Below are positions 43,468-55,225 of a stretch of DNA of 64,000 bases, piece after piece. The notes beneath the pieces are model-generated. The model did not search any database. It was not told the DNA's origin and saw nothing but the letters and a program-made list of their open reading frames with translations. The position numbers and the translations under genes are program-made. Source of the DNA: Paramyrothecium sp. XJ0827 (taxonomy: Eukaryota; Ascomycota; Sordariomycetes; Hypocreales; Stachybotryaceae); assembly GCA_020881915.1 (NCBI GenBank), contig JAJFPB010000004.1, positions 992,001 through 1,056,000 on the forward strand, read 5' to 3'. Every line of letters starts with the position of its first letter. Positions within the stretch are counted from its first letter, which is position 1.

Positions 43468-45615
43468 TTAGTAGTACTTCCCAGCTTCCGGTGGTTCGAC
43501 TGCCCAGCTTGTGATGCAGCAATAATGATCTTCGCCATCTTTGGACATCACTCCCCATTGCACAAGCTCTGCAGCCGCATTACCGTCAACTTCTGGTGGA
43601 TGGCATGCAGCACTGATGACAGCAGAGCATGTTCCGACTTGCGGGGTTGCTGCCTCAAACTGTCTCAAAGATAATCCCATAGTGGTGATCAAGATCACGG
43701 AACCGCAGATAATCGAGAAGATGATTGCCATGTTAGAATACCCAACCGTCGTAAGGATATCTGCAACATTATCACCGTCGTTGACAATGAGTCTGACGTA
43801 GAATATGGAACGTGATATTAGCCAGTGGAGTGCTACGGATGCCGCTTTTAGTGGCAATCCATATCGCTAATGGTTTGCATAGGGTTCTGGTCAGCATGTC
43901 CGGGTCGACGATAAGTCCAGGCTCGGGAGTCAGCGGGCAAGCTTACCCAAGGGAGCGAGAGCCAATATGTACTCCGCTGTTTTCCAAGTGGATTGGTGGT
44001 CCGGAGGCTCTTCCGCCTTACGCCGTAACTATTCCACTCCCTTCCAACCAACATAGCTGTCAACACGCCGTCGATCATGACATACAACATGGAGACCATC
44101 AGCTGCGGCAGGTTGGCCACAAGTGCCATCGTGGGGGCCGAATTTCGATAGCTACCGTCTGACCGAAATGAGACTAAAGCGTCGACATCCAAGGTCCCGA
44201 ATCCTCTATCCCATAGCTCTAGAAGGGAAGGATTGGACAAGTGCTGGATACCGAGACAGAGCAGGATAACAGTGACAAGGATGGCAAAAAGGCATCTGTT
44301 CGCATATCAGCGACGTAATGGGAGTTCATTATTCGTACAGGCCCGCAGTCATGGCATATCTTCCGCGGGAAACAAGCCGCGCCCAGCGGTACTTCTGTGG
44401 TTTCCAAGGTCGTTTTCCGGCGGGCCAAGTCAGAGGTCGGCCAGCTTCCTTCTCAAGTAGCCGGGTCTCTGCCAATGACGGGTCTGGGTGGTCAAGAAAG
44501 CTTGAGATCGCATCTGAAGAAAGGGTATTAGCGATAATCCATGGTATAGGATCTGAATTACTCGTTTACCGCCTAAGGTCAGCAGGGGCCGGTTGTCAAG
44601 GACGAGCCATGCTGCGGCCAATCCCAGAAGCTTCAATACGTTGCACGCTATGACCGTAGCGAAGAGTGGGATGCTCATGGTGAGTCTACAGCCTTCCTCG
44701 GCTGTTCTGCTGAGGCAGTAGGCCACTGGAACCGACTTTCTCTCAAGGAGAATGTTGTTCACGGTTTGAATATCCAGGATACTCCAGTCGACTGGATCCA
44801 GGGTAGAGGCATCACATTGGGTAAAGGTCGACTTAGCTGACGCACCCGAGCACATCCATCCATAGGGTGAGCCGCTGTGGTGGACCGGGCTGGCCTTCGT
44901 CAGGAGATGCTGACTCTGCAAACCAGGCTCATCCGAATCGAGAACGACAACGACATCAGATCGGGTGGAAACAAATTTCTGGCCATATTCGGCGATTTAA
45001 TCTTCCTTCTCAAGTCGAACAAAGGCTTCCAACGGTTCACTAATACTAGTCACATACCCCTTGGCCACTACCCAGACGTTGTACTGATTGACCCTGGTTC
45101 CGAGAGAAACCACTGAGTTGTAGCTTCCAATCGTTAGATGGCCACAATAACAATGAGTGCGCAATGTTGTCCTCTTACAATAAATGGATCGGGATTGAAG
45201 TTATTGCTAAGACGGCCCAGGTGACCGCTCTCTTTAGTGGTATGACCCTCAGGTTGCGGTACGATAGGATGCCAACATCCAGCCATTGGTGTCTGAAATG
45301 AGCCAGGTCAACTTCCTGTCTTGTAGGCGCCGTCAGCAACTGCTGCGCGAAGTTTCTGGACACCAAAAGGACGGTTGAAAGTACATTGATGGCCAGGTGC
45401 AGCCAGCTGTTAAGATTGTTTGCCGTTCCGCAACTTCCTTCGAACAGTGACCCGTCACTCAAGGTGGTTTGTCCACCGGCCGCCCACTGGTCAAATTGCT
45501 TCAATCTCGGGATGGAAACACTGATGAAAATGATGTTGAGAACAGTGACGAGGGCAGCTCCCGCTGTACACCGCGCAAGCCCGGCGCGACAGCCTGCCCA
45601 AAACCCCTGCGGCAT
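43468..45615 (-). pseudogene. DUF6536 multispanning membrane protein with an in-frame TAA
   Basis: Five exons, 45615-45179, 45123-44570, 44513-44339, 44295-43947 and 43866-43468, total 638 codons, near the family norm. Conserved blocks appear in order: WLHLAINVLSTVLL, EVDLAHFRHQWLDVGILSYRNL, IPIHLFYNS (across intron 1), PLLTLGDAISSFL (across intron 2), ANLPQLMVSMLYVM, EWNSYGVRRKSLR, GKQRSTYWLSLP, ALHWLISRSIF and CSAVISAACHP. All splice phases agree. At 44999-44997 a TAA interrupts LEKED-stop-IAEYGQKF, although the same frame continues with recognisable sequence, and no in-frame intron can remove it cleanly. The start is the first in-frame ATG; a 5' exon may be missing. Function of the family is unknown. 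Confidence 0.8.
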
Positions 45616-46889
45616 CGCGTTGGCAAGTCTGGGACACGTGTTGCCCAATGGGTAGCATGCGACTGAAGAAAGGAAGCAGAATCACAGGAAAACGCGAGAA
45701 TCAGGATATTCCTTCAAGGAGTCGATGATGGCTACGCCACGTGCTGCCTGTTTTGAAATTAGTCGCGGGATCAAGGCCCGGTGCGTTGTCATCGTAGAGT
45801 CGGTCCGATGGGCAGGCTGTGAAATGTCTCTGCACTCAGCCTCGTCTGATAGCCCAGCGCGTAAATACAGCCACCGCCCATTACAAAGCCGATGAGACCG
45901 ACCATGGGGGCGAGCCTGGTCGTATCGCCCACTACAGCTCAAGCATTGCGTGTTGTGGGGTCCGATGGCCTACTCTCCGGACACAGGGATTTTGGGGGGA
46001 TAATAGCCACCAACGGAGCGCCGTACGCTAAATCATTTGCCAGTGTAGAGTGACGGGTCTGTTTGTAGGATTAAGCAGCGGGTCCGCACACGGCTTGTCA
46101 ATCTACGCTCGGAAGTGCTTTCTGCCAAGGCTTGCCCCCTATCTCTACTGACAAGGGTGGTACCATCAACCTGTGGGTTTTCCAAGGCTTATATGTGTTC
46201 TCCGCTTGTACTGTCTGCGGCAACCCCCAAATAGGGCGTGGGAATGAGGACCGAATTTGGTATATCGTTGTCTACCTCTCCCTCCACGACTCGTGGCCTC
46301 GCTGCAGGCTGTTCCAGGATAAAGGCTTTAGGTCCAATCGCATAATACAGTCGTCATATCCTCTCTGGCTCCATATACGATCTATTCATTCCCTCATTAT
46401 CACTAACGCCGAGCAGCACGTTGCAAAGCTCGGCACAGCCCTAGCATAACAGTGAGCGGCTACGGTGAGTTGCTGGTCCAGGTGACCTCGAACCAAGACC
46501 AATCCGAGCCTACCACCGACCAATTCTTAGCATCAACGCTCAATCGGCTGTGATCAGGCTTACAGTCGAACCTGACGGACGAGGGCGAGTCAAATAAGCA
46601 TGCGTGGGTGGTCATTTAAGCATTCCCCTAAATTAGAATTCGACCCACTCCCAACGTGTTTCCAACCGGAAGTTCAACCAATAGGACTCGAAGCTGCGCT
46701 ACAGGGGATAGATCCTTTCGTTCAGCCGCTTCACTTGGAGCCTCGCGGCGCTTAAGCTTACCACAGGCGGCTAGAATTAGATATTTGCTACTATTCTTTC
46801 GGCTTCGCAATCAACTGCTGTCGAAATCTCTGATAGATTTGGCCGAGTTTCGACGGTACCCCTTCGGCAAGCATCCATCTTCCGCGGGA
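45616..46889. other. Shared 5' region of a divergent gene pair
   Basis: About 1.3 kb between the DUF6536 gene (minus) and the 808-residue membrane-protein gene (plus). It probably holds both promoters and perhaps an unrecognised first exon of the DUF6536 gene. Short frames here show no domains. Confidence 0.5.
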
Positions 46890-49381
46890 ATGACGACAAC
46901 ATCGATTGGGAGCAGCTGTGGCCACCGCACCGCGGATGCCCTCAGTCGGAGAGGGCAAGCAAACGCTTCTCAGAGCAATGATTCCCGGAAATCAAGACCA
47001 CGGCGGATCGGCAAGTATCTTCGATTCCTCGTCGTCGGCTCATTTGTCACCTTGATCGCAGCCATAGGCTTTCTCACATGGCTCTGGTGGCGGCCCAATC
47101 TTGAAGATCCCACATGGAGGCGGGTTGTACTAAGCCCCTACACCACTCAGAGCATCACTCTCGCGGCGGTGCTTATCCGAGGTGCCATGGGCATCCTCGC
47201 CGGAGTCGCGACATCCATGATTGCGAGCATTGCGCTTGAACGGCACGGAGTGCCTCTCAAAAACGTCGCACAAATATCCGTGTCGCGATATAGCAACAGC
47301 CCCCCTGTGACGGTGTTTGCATGGCTTTTTGGATCGGCGCTTCAGGGTTGGCTTCGGTTGGCTGCAGGCATCCTTGTGTTCACGACGGTTGCGTCGCAGT
47401 TTACCTCAACCATGCTTGTCGCGGACCTTAAGCTCGGCTTTGTCGAGACGTTCCCGCAGGAAATGTTGCTCGCCTATAAGTTCGTCAACGATGCCGAGAG
47501 GGTTGTTGGTGCATCGGATAGGCCTGGGAGCGACTTGATTCAAAGGCCAACCGTGTCAGAGATTTTCGCCGAATGGTCGGAATATGTTGAGACTCCAGAG
47601 GACGAAGACGACACCGGCCCGACCATTCGTGCCTTCATACCCTTTATTTCACAGGACCAGCGGGAAAAGGTCCAGGAATACAAGGGAATGGCTCGTCTTG
47701 TTGATGCAAGAGTGGCATGTATTCGACCAGCCATCTCCGAAGTACATTTCTGCAACGATCCAACAACAGACCTTGGTATTTGCGGATCCTTCAAATTGCC
47801 ACGGTATCCACAAATCATGGGCGCATCAAAAGATTTTGAGACAGAGCCTGCGCCCACAGAGGGTAGTTTCAGCTGTCCATTCACCGGGTCCAACTTCATA
47901 GGAGGGTCATTCAGTCAAGGAAAGGGCTGGCTTCTGTGCCCGAGTGAAGATGTTGCCAACTATTTTACGTCTGAGCTGTCCAATGCCCCCGGCCCCTCGG
48001 TTTACGGCTACCTTGTCTGGGACTCCGGGGCCATGATGGATCAGCTTACAAATGAGATGAAAGCAAAATGGCCCGAGGGCCAGACTTTAAAGAAGGAACA
48101 GGACGAGGAGGATAGTGCGTGGTCTGTTCTAAACTCGACGGGTTCGGGGCCGTGGGCAATACAGTGGCACCGCACACCCTCTTTCGGTCTTGAGAGACAG
48201 GAAAAGCTTCCGGGACTGGACCTTCGCTTGAAAATGTCCTACTGTTTCGACGTTCATGGGTCAGTTATCGCGTGGTCAGCCTTCAACGCTTTGGCTGTGG
48301 TCACTGACCCTTCAATTGGTACAGAGAAGAACAACACATTGCTTACGCCAAAGTCGTTGCATCTACAAAGACAAAGTTGTCTGAACCCATATACTCACGA
48401 AATCCGCACGCAAAGAACTACAATGTTACCATGGTGAGGCAGCAGCTAGGTGCAGTCAATCACACTCGTTTACCCGGCAGCATCGGTCGAGACGTCTTGA
48501 GCATGTCACCCAGCGACTTGAAATCTGAGCTTGCGAATGCCCTCAAAATAATCAAGGAATTCAACCTCGCGACAGGCGTGCCGGAGGCTTCACCCAAAGC
48601 CACAGGCCCTAGGCGGAGAGTGAATATGGACAGTGACCTTGTCAAACTTATCGTATCGGAGGCGAGTCAATACCAAGACGACTCTGGCTGGTACGGGAGA
48701 AGGATGGAAGACGGCTCAGGCCAAGTATTCCTATGCCCGGATTGCCTCCCATCCTACGGCTCGGGCCCAGAACAACTTGTCGACAAGCGACTCGGCGCCA
48801 TCTTCTACGACACCATACAGGAGACCGACTCTCCTGCTCTGGCTGTTCAGGCTGTAAAAAGTGCAGTTGCTCGCATTGTCTATTACGACGTCCTCACATC
48901 ATTCACGATGACCACCAGTTCAGACGTGTCAAACTTCAAGGAAGTATTGTATCCTCAGACCGGCCAGGGCTACTGGGCAGTATTGGCCATTGTCGTCACC
49001 CATATGGTGTTATTCCTCGTGCTATTGTATTTCTTCATCAGCACACAGTCCAGCTTCCTGGATAACGTCTGGCATACCGTTGCTCAGGTATCGGAGAGCG
49101 CAGCATGTGTCCATGTTCTTCGCCACGCACACCTAGCCCGGGATGAAGCTGTGGCGGCCAGCATCCATGATTCCGAAACATTAAAGGCAGAGTCATCGTC
49201 GCAACAAAGCCGTGGCGACACACAAGTCCATCTTTGGCAAAGAGTGAGGCGGTGGTTGAGACAGCATACCACAAAGGAAGCGAAAGTGCTCCGGTATGTG
49301 GTTGAGAGGGACGGACAGCTGCGGGTTAAGGATCAGACTCGACATCGCAAGGCTTACACGAGTATTGACTCAGGAGTGTAA
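46890..49381 (+). CDS. Large fungal membrane protein of unknown function
   Basis: Two exons, 46890-48259 and 48325-49381, joined by a 65-nt intron (GTCAGT donor, CACTGAC branch, GGTACAG), give 808 aa. The start is the first ATG of the open frame preceding the first membrane span; the frame is open upstream to 46656 but without an ATG. Predicted spans: about 45-65 (FLVVGSFVTLIAAIGFLTWL), 85-115, 130-165, and 675-700 (AVLAIVVTHMVLFLVLLYFF). Between them is a large, probably extracytoplasmic domain of about 500 residues with several Cys (GSFSCPFTGSNF, LCPDCLPSYG) and Asn-glycosylation sites. The opening W-W-R-P-N-L motif after the first span is familiar from fungal orphan membrane proteins. Its divergent neighbour encodes another multispanning orphan, DUF6536. 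Confidence 0.82.
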
Positions 49382-49848
49382 TGTATCGAGCATGGCGAAG
49401 AAATTCGAGCGCAGACCTAGATAAGTCGACCCTCCCTCGACGCTACAAAACGTCACATTGTACTGCCACAAATACAAAGCCAGATTTTGCTTTTGCTGCG
49501 CCATTTTTGGCCTTTCATAGCCACAATTACAGGATAACAGTCCAAGGTCAGAGCCTGCGAGCTTTGTCTTCTCTCTGTGCCTGTCGGCTTACAAGGCATT
49601 CTGCGCATCCTGAACTTTCAAGATATCCTTCCTTGGCCCACGATTCTTCTCCAGCAAAGCAATATTGGAGAACTCCTCCCCCGATGAACCCGTGAATGGA
49701 CAATCTGTGGAGGTAACGCGCCAATTGGACTCTTTCTATCCACATTGATTTCGGGCAATCATATCCAACGGGCGCACTCATGAGGATATAAAATGTATAC
49801 CTTATCAACATAAAGAAATGAGTGTATTAATTATATAGTCGCTGTAGT
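49382..49848. other. Intergenic, no gene seen
   Basis: AT-rich end of the spacer beyond the membrane-protein gene; nothing supported. Confidence 0.5.
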
Positions 49849-50285
49849 TTAAGGTCTATTATTCTCGTATATATAAATAAATGTGACTTTTCCAGGTAGA
49901 GAGGCAATTACCACACTCGATCTAGAGATGATCTCGCCCTTTCCGAATATTGGCCAAAAGTTCACAGGCAACCATAGCATTTTATACCCGTTCCGCATGA
50001 TCCAACAGCAGTCTTCATCCTGTTCGCATCCTGTTCGCATAGGGCAATCCTCATCCAGTTCGCGACCTGTTTGTATTGGGTTCTCGGGCAGTTTGGGTGA
50101 TAGGCGCGGTAACTGAGCGCTCTCAATTACAAAAACTGAGTATTTGGACTTGCAGGCATTGGCCGGTTGCGACATCCCAGAGCTGAACGGTCTTATCATC
50201 CGATGTCGACGCCAGACGCTGTGCATTAGGCGAGAAGACCACTGAGTATACCGAGCCGGAATGGCCTTTAAGTGTCCATAGGTGT
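49849..50285 (-). pseudogene. 3' relic of a NACHT/WD40 (NWD, HET-E-like) gene
   Basis: On the minus strand, 50285-50105 encodes one almost perfect HET-type WD40 repeat (GHSGSVYSVVFSP, then LASTSDDKTVQLWDVATG), followed at once by an in-frame stop. In another frame, 50105-49849 reads like the conserved tail of such NLR proteins (DCCWIMRNGYKMLWLPVNFW, then a weak VVIASLPGKVTFI). An internal duplicated 24-nt element produces two ELDEDC/EQDEDC copies around 50010-50065. No upstream NACHT or further WD repeats were found, so it is a truncated, frameshifted remnant. Intact relatives control heterokaryon incompatibility and related cell-death responses. Confidence 0.7.
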
Positions 50286-51508
50286 TGTTGGAACGCAGGG
50301 ATTTTAGGATGCTTGATTAATTCTCCCCTATGCCTTCTGGTGCTCTGAAGAATCCTTTATCTGGCTTAAAATGTACTAGATACATTCGAGGCTTGTATTT
50401 GCCTTTTGAGCTGCGTAACACTAGTGTGTACTGCACCTGGTCACAGGGCTTCTGGTCCAACACTACGTGAATAGGGCTATCAAGCAAGGCAAACTTGATT
50501 CTATACCTAGAGTATCTGGAAAGGCAATATTAGGTGATACAGTGACAAGTGGCTGTTACGTTTGTGCTATTTGGCGTCCTTGAACTCATCCAAACCCAGA
50601 GGTGAAAGAGTCTCGGGCGCAGGGTATTGGGATATTCATATCAGCCTAAGTTGCTTGAATTTAGATAAATTGCTTCCCTAGGTTCGAGTGGGTCCACACT
50701 CCATGACATTGGAAACTAATCTCAATATCGATCGATGGGGCTGTTCTGGCATTTATCGTCAGTCGACAGCAAGGATCTTCGTGAGACAGCAATCTCTTCG
50801 GTCACATCTTCATCTATCAAGCCCGGCCTAGGACGACCTATCGGGCCACGTGCAACCGCCCTATCTGATCGGGCGATTCTCAATGCGAACTCGTAATGCG
50901 AAAAAATGGATCCAATCCTAAAAATAAGCAACAGAGCCACTCTTGACTGGGGGCTGTCCCGAATAGACCCTCATTTTAACCCAGCATTGGAGGAGGTCGC
51001 GACCCCTGCGGCCATCGGATAGACAGCAAATAACAGGCTCGTTTCGAAATGAGAGCCAAGGGCAACAAGCAGGCTACAAGGCTGGGGTCCGTCGCACAGC
51101 CCGCCAACTCACGGAATGGTGATATCAACGTAAGCCTCCTTATGGGGGCGCAAGGCTCTGGCTACCAGGTTGGTGGAATGCACGTCGCTTCTCATTCTGG
51201 TTTGGGTTCACGACCATTGAAAGCTAACCAGGTGCCTTCGCGAAGCCACAATACCCGAGAATGCGGGTTGGCCCCCATTGCTTTCTCTCTTTTAGGCTAT
51301 CGCCGGATCCATGGCTCAAACCTTGAAAAGGAGACCATCTGCCTGCTTGGCGATTTGACTTTGAGCTTTCCCAGCTGACATCCGCATCTCTTCCCATAAG
51401 CCAACTCCCTCCCTTTTCCTTCAGTTCTAACCTCGTGACACAAAGCCCCGCCGTTGCATTCACCGGCCTAACTGTCCAAGAACCCCATATCACAAAGCAT
51501 CAACGACC
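50286..51508. other. Intergenic with short unidentified coding-like fragments
   Basis: Minus-strand 50330-50530 has a 60-codon stop-free stretch (FALLDSPIHVVLDQ, then KYKPRMYLVHFKPDKGF) that looks protein-like but has no start or family. 50722-50940 (minus) is a second short frame. Both may belong to the decayed element that also holds the WD40 relic. Confidence 0.3.
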
Positions 51509-52093
51509 ATGAACGAGGCTCCTCCCCCTGTCTATGAGTCTGCTCGAGATGCTGGCCCCAGGTATGTCTTCACTAGGTGTCTTTTGTGGGCTGGATAGTT
51601 CAGCTAACAACAGCTGAAAACAGCAGCGCTGTCGGAATGCAGCCTCCGTCCCAGATGCCCATGAACACTGGCAGCGAGGGCAGGGTCGTCGCACTGCACC
51701 ATCTTGGCGAGACGTCCGAATGGATTGACTGTCAATTCTGCAAGCAGCGCACCAAGACAAACGTAATCAAGAAGGGCTCGCCTATGCAATTGTACGTACT
51801 TGTCCTGTCGCCCCGCCCATCATTGCAACGCAGGTTGCCTAACAAGTAACGATAGCGTCACTGGTGCTGTTCTTTGCCTCGTCTGCATCTGCCTTGCGCC
51901 TCTTCCCTGCATGCTCCACTGGTTTGAAGAGACGCAATGGTTCTGCACGAGTTGCAAGAACATGGTGGCTATTCAGAGGCACGATGCGCCGATCCAGGTC
52001 AACGCTGCCCCGGAACAAAAGCATGTCCAGTCGCAATACCCGCAATATCCACGAGCCCCCGAACCCAGCCACGCTCAGGTTCCTAACAAATAA
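51509..52093 (+). CDS. LITAF-like zinc/membrane-anchor domain protein
   Basis: LITAF-domain proteins are monotopic proteins of late-endosomal and plasma membranes. Three exons, 51509-51561, 51624-51791 and 51856-52093, give 152 aa. A Pro-rich N-terminus (APPPVYES) leads to the first zinc knuckle CQFCKQRTKTNV. A hydrophobic membrane-dipping helix follows (VTGAVLCLVCICLAPLPCML), then the second knuckle FCTSCKNMVA and a Gln/Pro-rich tail. The second knuckle usually reads HxCxxC; here the His position is Trp (QWFCTSC). Exon 2 can begin at either of two tandem acceptors (CAGCAG, 51621-51626), adding or omitting one Ser. Introns carry CTAAC branch points. The frame closes exactly across all three exons. 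Confidence 0.85.
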
Positions 52094-54001
52094 GATGCTC
52101 AAGAGCAGATAATTATGGTATGGCGTTAGCATGCCTTGGTGATTGCCAGTTGTTACTGTATAATGGTATGGAGTTTGGGAAAGACGACAAGAGCGTCCCT
52201 GGTTGACTGGGAATTCGCATCGGAATGTCGCATAGGACAAAGATAACACAATGACTTTCTTTTGAGCTTTTATGACGTGCTTGGTTGCAATTAATGCAAG
52301 TACGGCCTCATTAAAACGATGCAAATCTTCAAAAAAGCATCCAGGTGGTTATCATGCAGCCCTACGTAGCCGCAGACCATGGCCAGTCTTTTCAGTTCGG
52401 ACCAGGACCCTGCGTCCGGTCTGCCTAATGCGGCAAACACTCGATGCAGGGGTTTAAACTCACTTTCAGAAACAGGAATACTGGTCGTTACTGAGCCATC
52501 ACTAGACCACTCAGCAAGAAAATGTCTGTATAATCGCGATATGTGAATTGAGAACCATGAAGTCGTGTTGCCTGGAAGTACCGTTGACTCATTACCCCCG
52601 ATCACACGATTACTTAGCACACTGGCAATCGCAGATCTGGCCTGGATGAGACGGTCCTACGCAGACGGACAGTAGAAACATGAGAAGGGGAGGGATTTCT
52701 TCCATTTGAACTGGTATCTGGCCGCTGTTTAGTCCCGAAAGACTCAAATTAGCGTGCCTGGGATTCTCCCACTGTCCGCACTCCTTGTTAGAATAGACGA
52801 GCAGAGAATTCCATCATCATCCGCCTAGAAGTTGAGTCGTGTCTGGTCAACAAGCAGCGAATTTTTTTAAACGCATTCCTACTTCAATAACTATTCTTTG
52901 CAAGTGCAGATATTACTCGCCTCACTTTTTGAGTGGTGATTAACAAACAGGTCGTGTTTCCATCTGTCTTAATATTGAAACCTACAGCCGATCTTCGTGG
53001 TTTGTTTGTGTTCTTGTCAGCCAGCTCGCAACTCTATCGTGATTTACGTTAGGTCTCTCCAATATTAGCTGAATAAAACTACAAATGGCGATGCTCGTGG
53101 GTATTTCGGTCTTCGCAACGGCCATGTTTGAGTTCAGAAAGTTGATCCCATTGAAGTAGATCAAAGCCGTAGCACCAGGCAATTCCCAAAAACTGGTTGC
53201 ATGGTGGATGCAGCTCAAAATCATTAAGCAAGCCTATAAATTCATATTCGGACACTGATAGTATCACTGCGTATCACGTGTAGAGAACCCTCTGGTGAAC
53301 ATGACAGCTTCAAAGGTTTCGCTATGACCAGGATGCCAGGTCTTTACTACCCATTTTGTACTACAGCCCATGCTACAGAGTTCATCATCTCAGATCTTCA
53401 GCTTACAATGCATGAACAGCTTCTACGAGATCAAGTTTACGGTCAAACACAGATATTTCCTCAGACGTAGAACCGGACACGAAGTCTTGCCGCCGTCCAC
53501 CTCCGTAGAGTGATCATCGATAGCACAGCACCAAGAACCCCTACTACATATTGCCACTTGCACTGCAGCAACGGAAGCAGAAGCTCGTGGCATCAGCTGC
53601 ATCGACCTCAACACTTTCTACATCGTGACCAAGGTGCCTTCTCGAGTCCTAAACACAGTTCAAGTATTCCAAAGTGGAAAATACTGTAAAATTGGGCAAC
53701 GTGGTTGCGGGGCATCTCGCTATGACAAAGAGAGGACAGGAGTAACACACAAAGAAAAGGAGAGAATAAAAGCAGAAAAATGCTGTCCCGTGAAAAAACG
53801 CCATGTGTAAGTTTCCCCCTCCCCCCGTTAGCAACCCCGATTGGCGCTATCCTGATAATCGCCCATTTTGGCCCAGATGTTCCCGACTCTCTCACAAGGA
53901 AAAACAAAGACCAGAGGACCTCAGTATATTCAAGTTTGACCACTCGCTCAGCTTTGTACACTCTTACCCCCGCGACGCTGCTCGCCGGGTCCACCTCGCT
54001 A
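52094..54001. other. Intergenic with one possible unidentified exon
   Basis: Minus-strand 52657-52291 gives a long, protein-like frame (RLIQARSAIASVLSNRVIGG ... WSELKRLAMVCGYVGLHDN) preceded by a possible acceptor (CTGCGTAG), but no upstream exon or family was found. The remainder shows nothing. Confidence 0.35.
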
Positions 54002-55225
54002 CTATGACAGGACGGCCGTTCCTAGCAGGAAGCCTATCGTGCCGACGGCGAGGCTCACGGCGAGAGAATGCGCCTGCAAGTGGGTGGAGCCGCTGTTGTC
54101 AACGGAGCTGCCCTGGTCCCAGGCGTTGTTCGGGCGCTCGGCCTTGACACGGATGTTGTTGACGATGCGATCCTTGTCTTGGCTATATGTTTGCGGGTTA
54201 AAGTTGCATGTGTCCACGATAATTTGGGCGTCTGTAGCCATGTATGTTAACAACTGGGATTCGTCTAATGCGCGCGCCCCTCCCAAGGAAAGGTGGACGA
54301 CGATCTGTCAAGGGAACTTACTATTGTTTGCATCACCCGTTGATGCGATGCAGCTCGAACACAGCGCCGCCACCTGCGCAACGTCGAAGCTCGTGTTCAG
54401 GCAAACGCACTGCTCCTCGACCATGTCGTTCCCCACGGGGTGCGTGTTGCCGTTATCCGTGCCCTTCTGGCCCTTGCCGTTCGTCGCCTCCATCGGCGCC
54501 GAGCTGAGCGTTTTGGACATGTCGCCCAGCGTCACCGTCGTCGTGGCGGGGTTGCTCGGCGTGGGCGCCGGTGCCGAGGGCGGCGGCAGCAACGCCGGCG
54601 GCGGGAGGTCCGAAGTCGTGGGCTGTGCTGGCGGCGGCGGCACGAATGATGGCGGTGGCGCTGCGGAAGGGAGGATGGGTGGTGTTGATAGAGGTGGCGC
54701 ATCGTCGTCGGGCGCCTCGGATGTGACGATTGATGTTGGTTGCGTTCTGCCCATTGTGCGGCTTGAGGTTGTGCTTCTGGTGCGCGACAGAAGGTCGACA
54801 ATGATAGGATTGAGGCGCTGGAGGGCTTCCGTAGGCCTCAAGTTAAGCCGTGTCGCCTCGGCGGCCAGTTCCGGAGGAAATGAAGTCGGCGCCGGCCTGA
54901 TCACTGTGAAGTTTCTCCTGGCGAGCCTGTCGTCGTCTCCAGGCGGCCGCGGCGGTGTCTGTCCCACAAAGGGCGCCGCGGCTCTGGCTCCGACCTTGGG
55001 CTCGACGTTGGCAAGCTCCGGTGCCCACTCCCTCGTCTCGAGCTCCGCCGCCGCTATCCTCCGCCGCCGCACGCGGTTGTGGATGTCGCACAGCGCCGTC
55101 AGCTCGACCACTGGTCCGCAGATGGTAGCACATTGGATCGGAATCGCGTCGGGCGGCAGACCGTCGCCCGTAACCATGGCCGCCAGGCCAGCAAAGACGG
55201 CCAGGCTGGCATACTTGGGCCTCAT
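54002..55225 (-). CDS. GPI-anchored Cys-containing cell-surface protein
   Basis: Two exons, 55225-54322 and 54231-54002, with a 90-nt intron (GTAAGT, GTTAAC branch, GGCTACAG), give 377 aa. Signal peptide at 1-20 (LAVFAGLAAMVTG). Residues 21-50 contain a small Cys group (CATICG, ALCD). Residues 165-260 are Pro/Ser/Thr-rich and probably heavily O-glycosylated. Then comes a conserved Cys motif (CVCLNTSFDV, LCSSCI, with DTCNF in exon 2), common in fungal wall proteins. The C-terminus has the GPI pattern: small residues (DNSGSTH) followed by the hydrophobic LAVSLAVGTIGFLLGTAVLS. Function unknown; wall or membrane localisation is inferred. Confidence 0.85.
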
